Origin: Bacteroidales bacterium
GTDB lineage: Bacteria; Bacteroidota; Bacteroidia; Bacteroidales; VadinHA17
Direction: 5' to 3'
NCBI GenBank assembly: GCA_029932855.1
Contig: JAOZPG010000018.1
Coordinates: forward strand, 1-54,320
Length of the DNA stretch: 54,320 nt
Numbering within the stretch: position 1 is the stretch's first letter; each line of letters starts with the position of its first letter. Under the pieces are notes generated by a model that worked only from the letters and a program-made list of their open reading frames with translations, was not told where the DNA came from and made no database searches. Positions 54,210 through 54,320 of this stretch are shown piece after piece. The translations under genes and the position numbers were made by a program.

Positions 54210-54320
54210 GCCTAACGGTCTTGGCTATGAGCAGTGCGGGTTTTGTTGCACTTCATTTCCAAATCGCTATGTCGTTTATTTTTACTCATTATTTTCAATT
54301 TTATCACTTTCGCCCGCATT
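54210..54320 (-). repeat. Second attC-like site, cut by the window edge
   Basis: The plus strand begins GCCTAACGG and continues with GCTATGAGCAGTGCGGG (54224-54240), aligned base for base with the arm of the first site (same TAACGGT, TTGGCTATG, AGT, GGG positions). The last 8 bases of the window, CCCGCATT (54313-54320), are the start of the returning arm, pairing with AGTGCGGG with one G·T. The site is incomplete; cassettes may continue to the right. Confidence 0.6.

Larger units (their letters stand above)
52627..54215 (-). mobile_element. Integron-like gene cassette carrying two genes
   Basis: On the minus strand the unit starts at TTAGGC (after the G of GTTAGGC, 54216-54210), contains the DUF6064-like and hydrolase-like genes in that orientation, and ends with an attC-like site whose R'' (GCCTAAC) is the exact complement of its own start (GTTAGGC). 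That self-match across 1.47 kb is what circularisation of a cassette leaves. A second related site lies at the far side (54210-54320). No integrase gene is in the window. Confidence 0.6.

Overview
The window reads as an AT-rich chromosome segment of a Bacteroidota bacterium, probably a free-living, gliding or surface-associated member of Bacteroidia. The evidence is a PorP/SprF protein beside a giant SprB-repeat protein with a type IX secretion (T9SS) type B C-terminus, promoters of the Bacteroidota form TTG-N17-20-TAnnTTTG, weak or absent Shine-Dalgarno sites, a one-anchor-subunit succinate dehydrogenase (sdhCAB) and a eukaryote-like single-chain glycyl-tRNA synthetase. Genus cannot be named from this sequence.

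Layout. 1-4.8 kb: T9SS/gliding-type surface protein pair on the minus strand. 4.9-12.2 kb: a surface-glycan region with a DUF6625-like protein, three sulfotransferase-like proteins, a putative glycosyltransferase, two GT4 glycosyltransferases and a NodB-type polysaccharide deacetylase; after two small housekeeping enzymes (3-methyladenine DNA glycosylase, guanine deaminase) it continues with an O-antigen-ligase-like membrane protein to 14.9 kb. 15.1-19.4 kb: the translation operon(s) rplM-rpsI-rpsB-tsf / pyrH / frr. 19.4-29.8 kb: penicillin-acylase-like protein with an OmpA-like lipoprotein, dxs, an ALDH7-type dehydrogenase, a tRNA-Leu(CAA) fused closely to dCMP deaminase and a C-terminal processing protease, and an alpha/beta hydrolase. 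30-42.8 kb: sdhCAB, aminopeptidase P, a conserved unknown, a CPBP protease, dusB, an S9 peptidase, nadB, and a FemAB/GNAT-like protein. 43.3-46.2 kb: glyQS and a GT4. 46.3-52.4 kb: a second, compact minus-strand glycan operon (flippase, asparagine-synthase-like ligase without its glutaminase cysteine, sugar aminotransferase, WecF-like transferase, NeuD/PglD-like acyltransferase) that looks designed to make and export a glycan containing an N-acylated 4-amino-dideoxy sugar.

52.6-54.3 kb: the most unusual part. Two minus-strand genes (a DUF6064-like membrane protein and an L-2-amino-thiazoline-4-carboxylic acid hydrolase-like protein) lie between two related long quasi-palindromes. The boundaries carry integron-type core sites: GTTAGGC at one end and its exact complement GCCTAAC at the other, with the paired arms expected of attC sites. 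On the plus strand the arm mismatches are G·T wobbles, on the minus strand A·C clashes, which is what bottom-strand attC folding requires. I read this as a complete integron-like gene cassette of about 1.59 kb, the last of an array that continues past the right edge. No integrase is in the window.

Start codons were re-chosen for several genes where the longest reading frame begins at a weak alternative codon and an internal ATG fits the family better.
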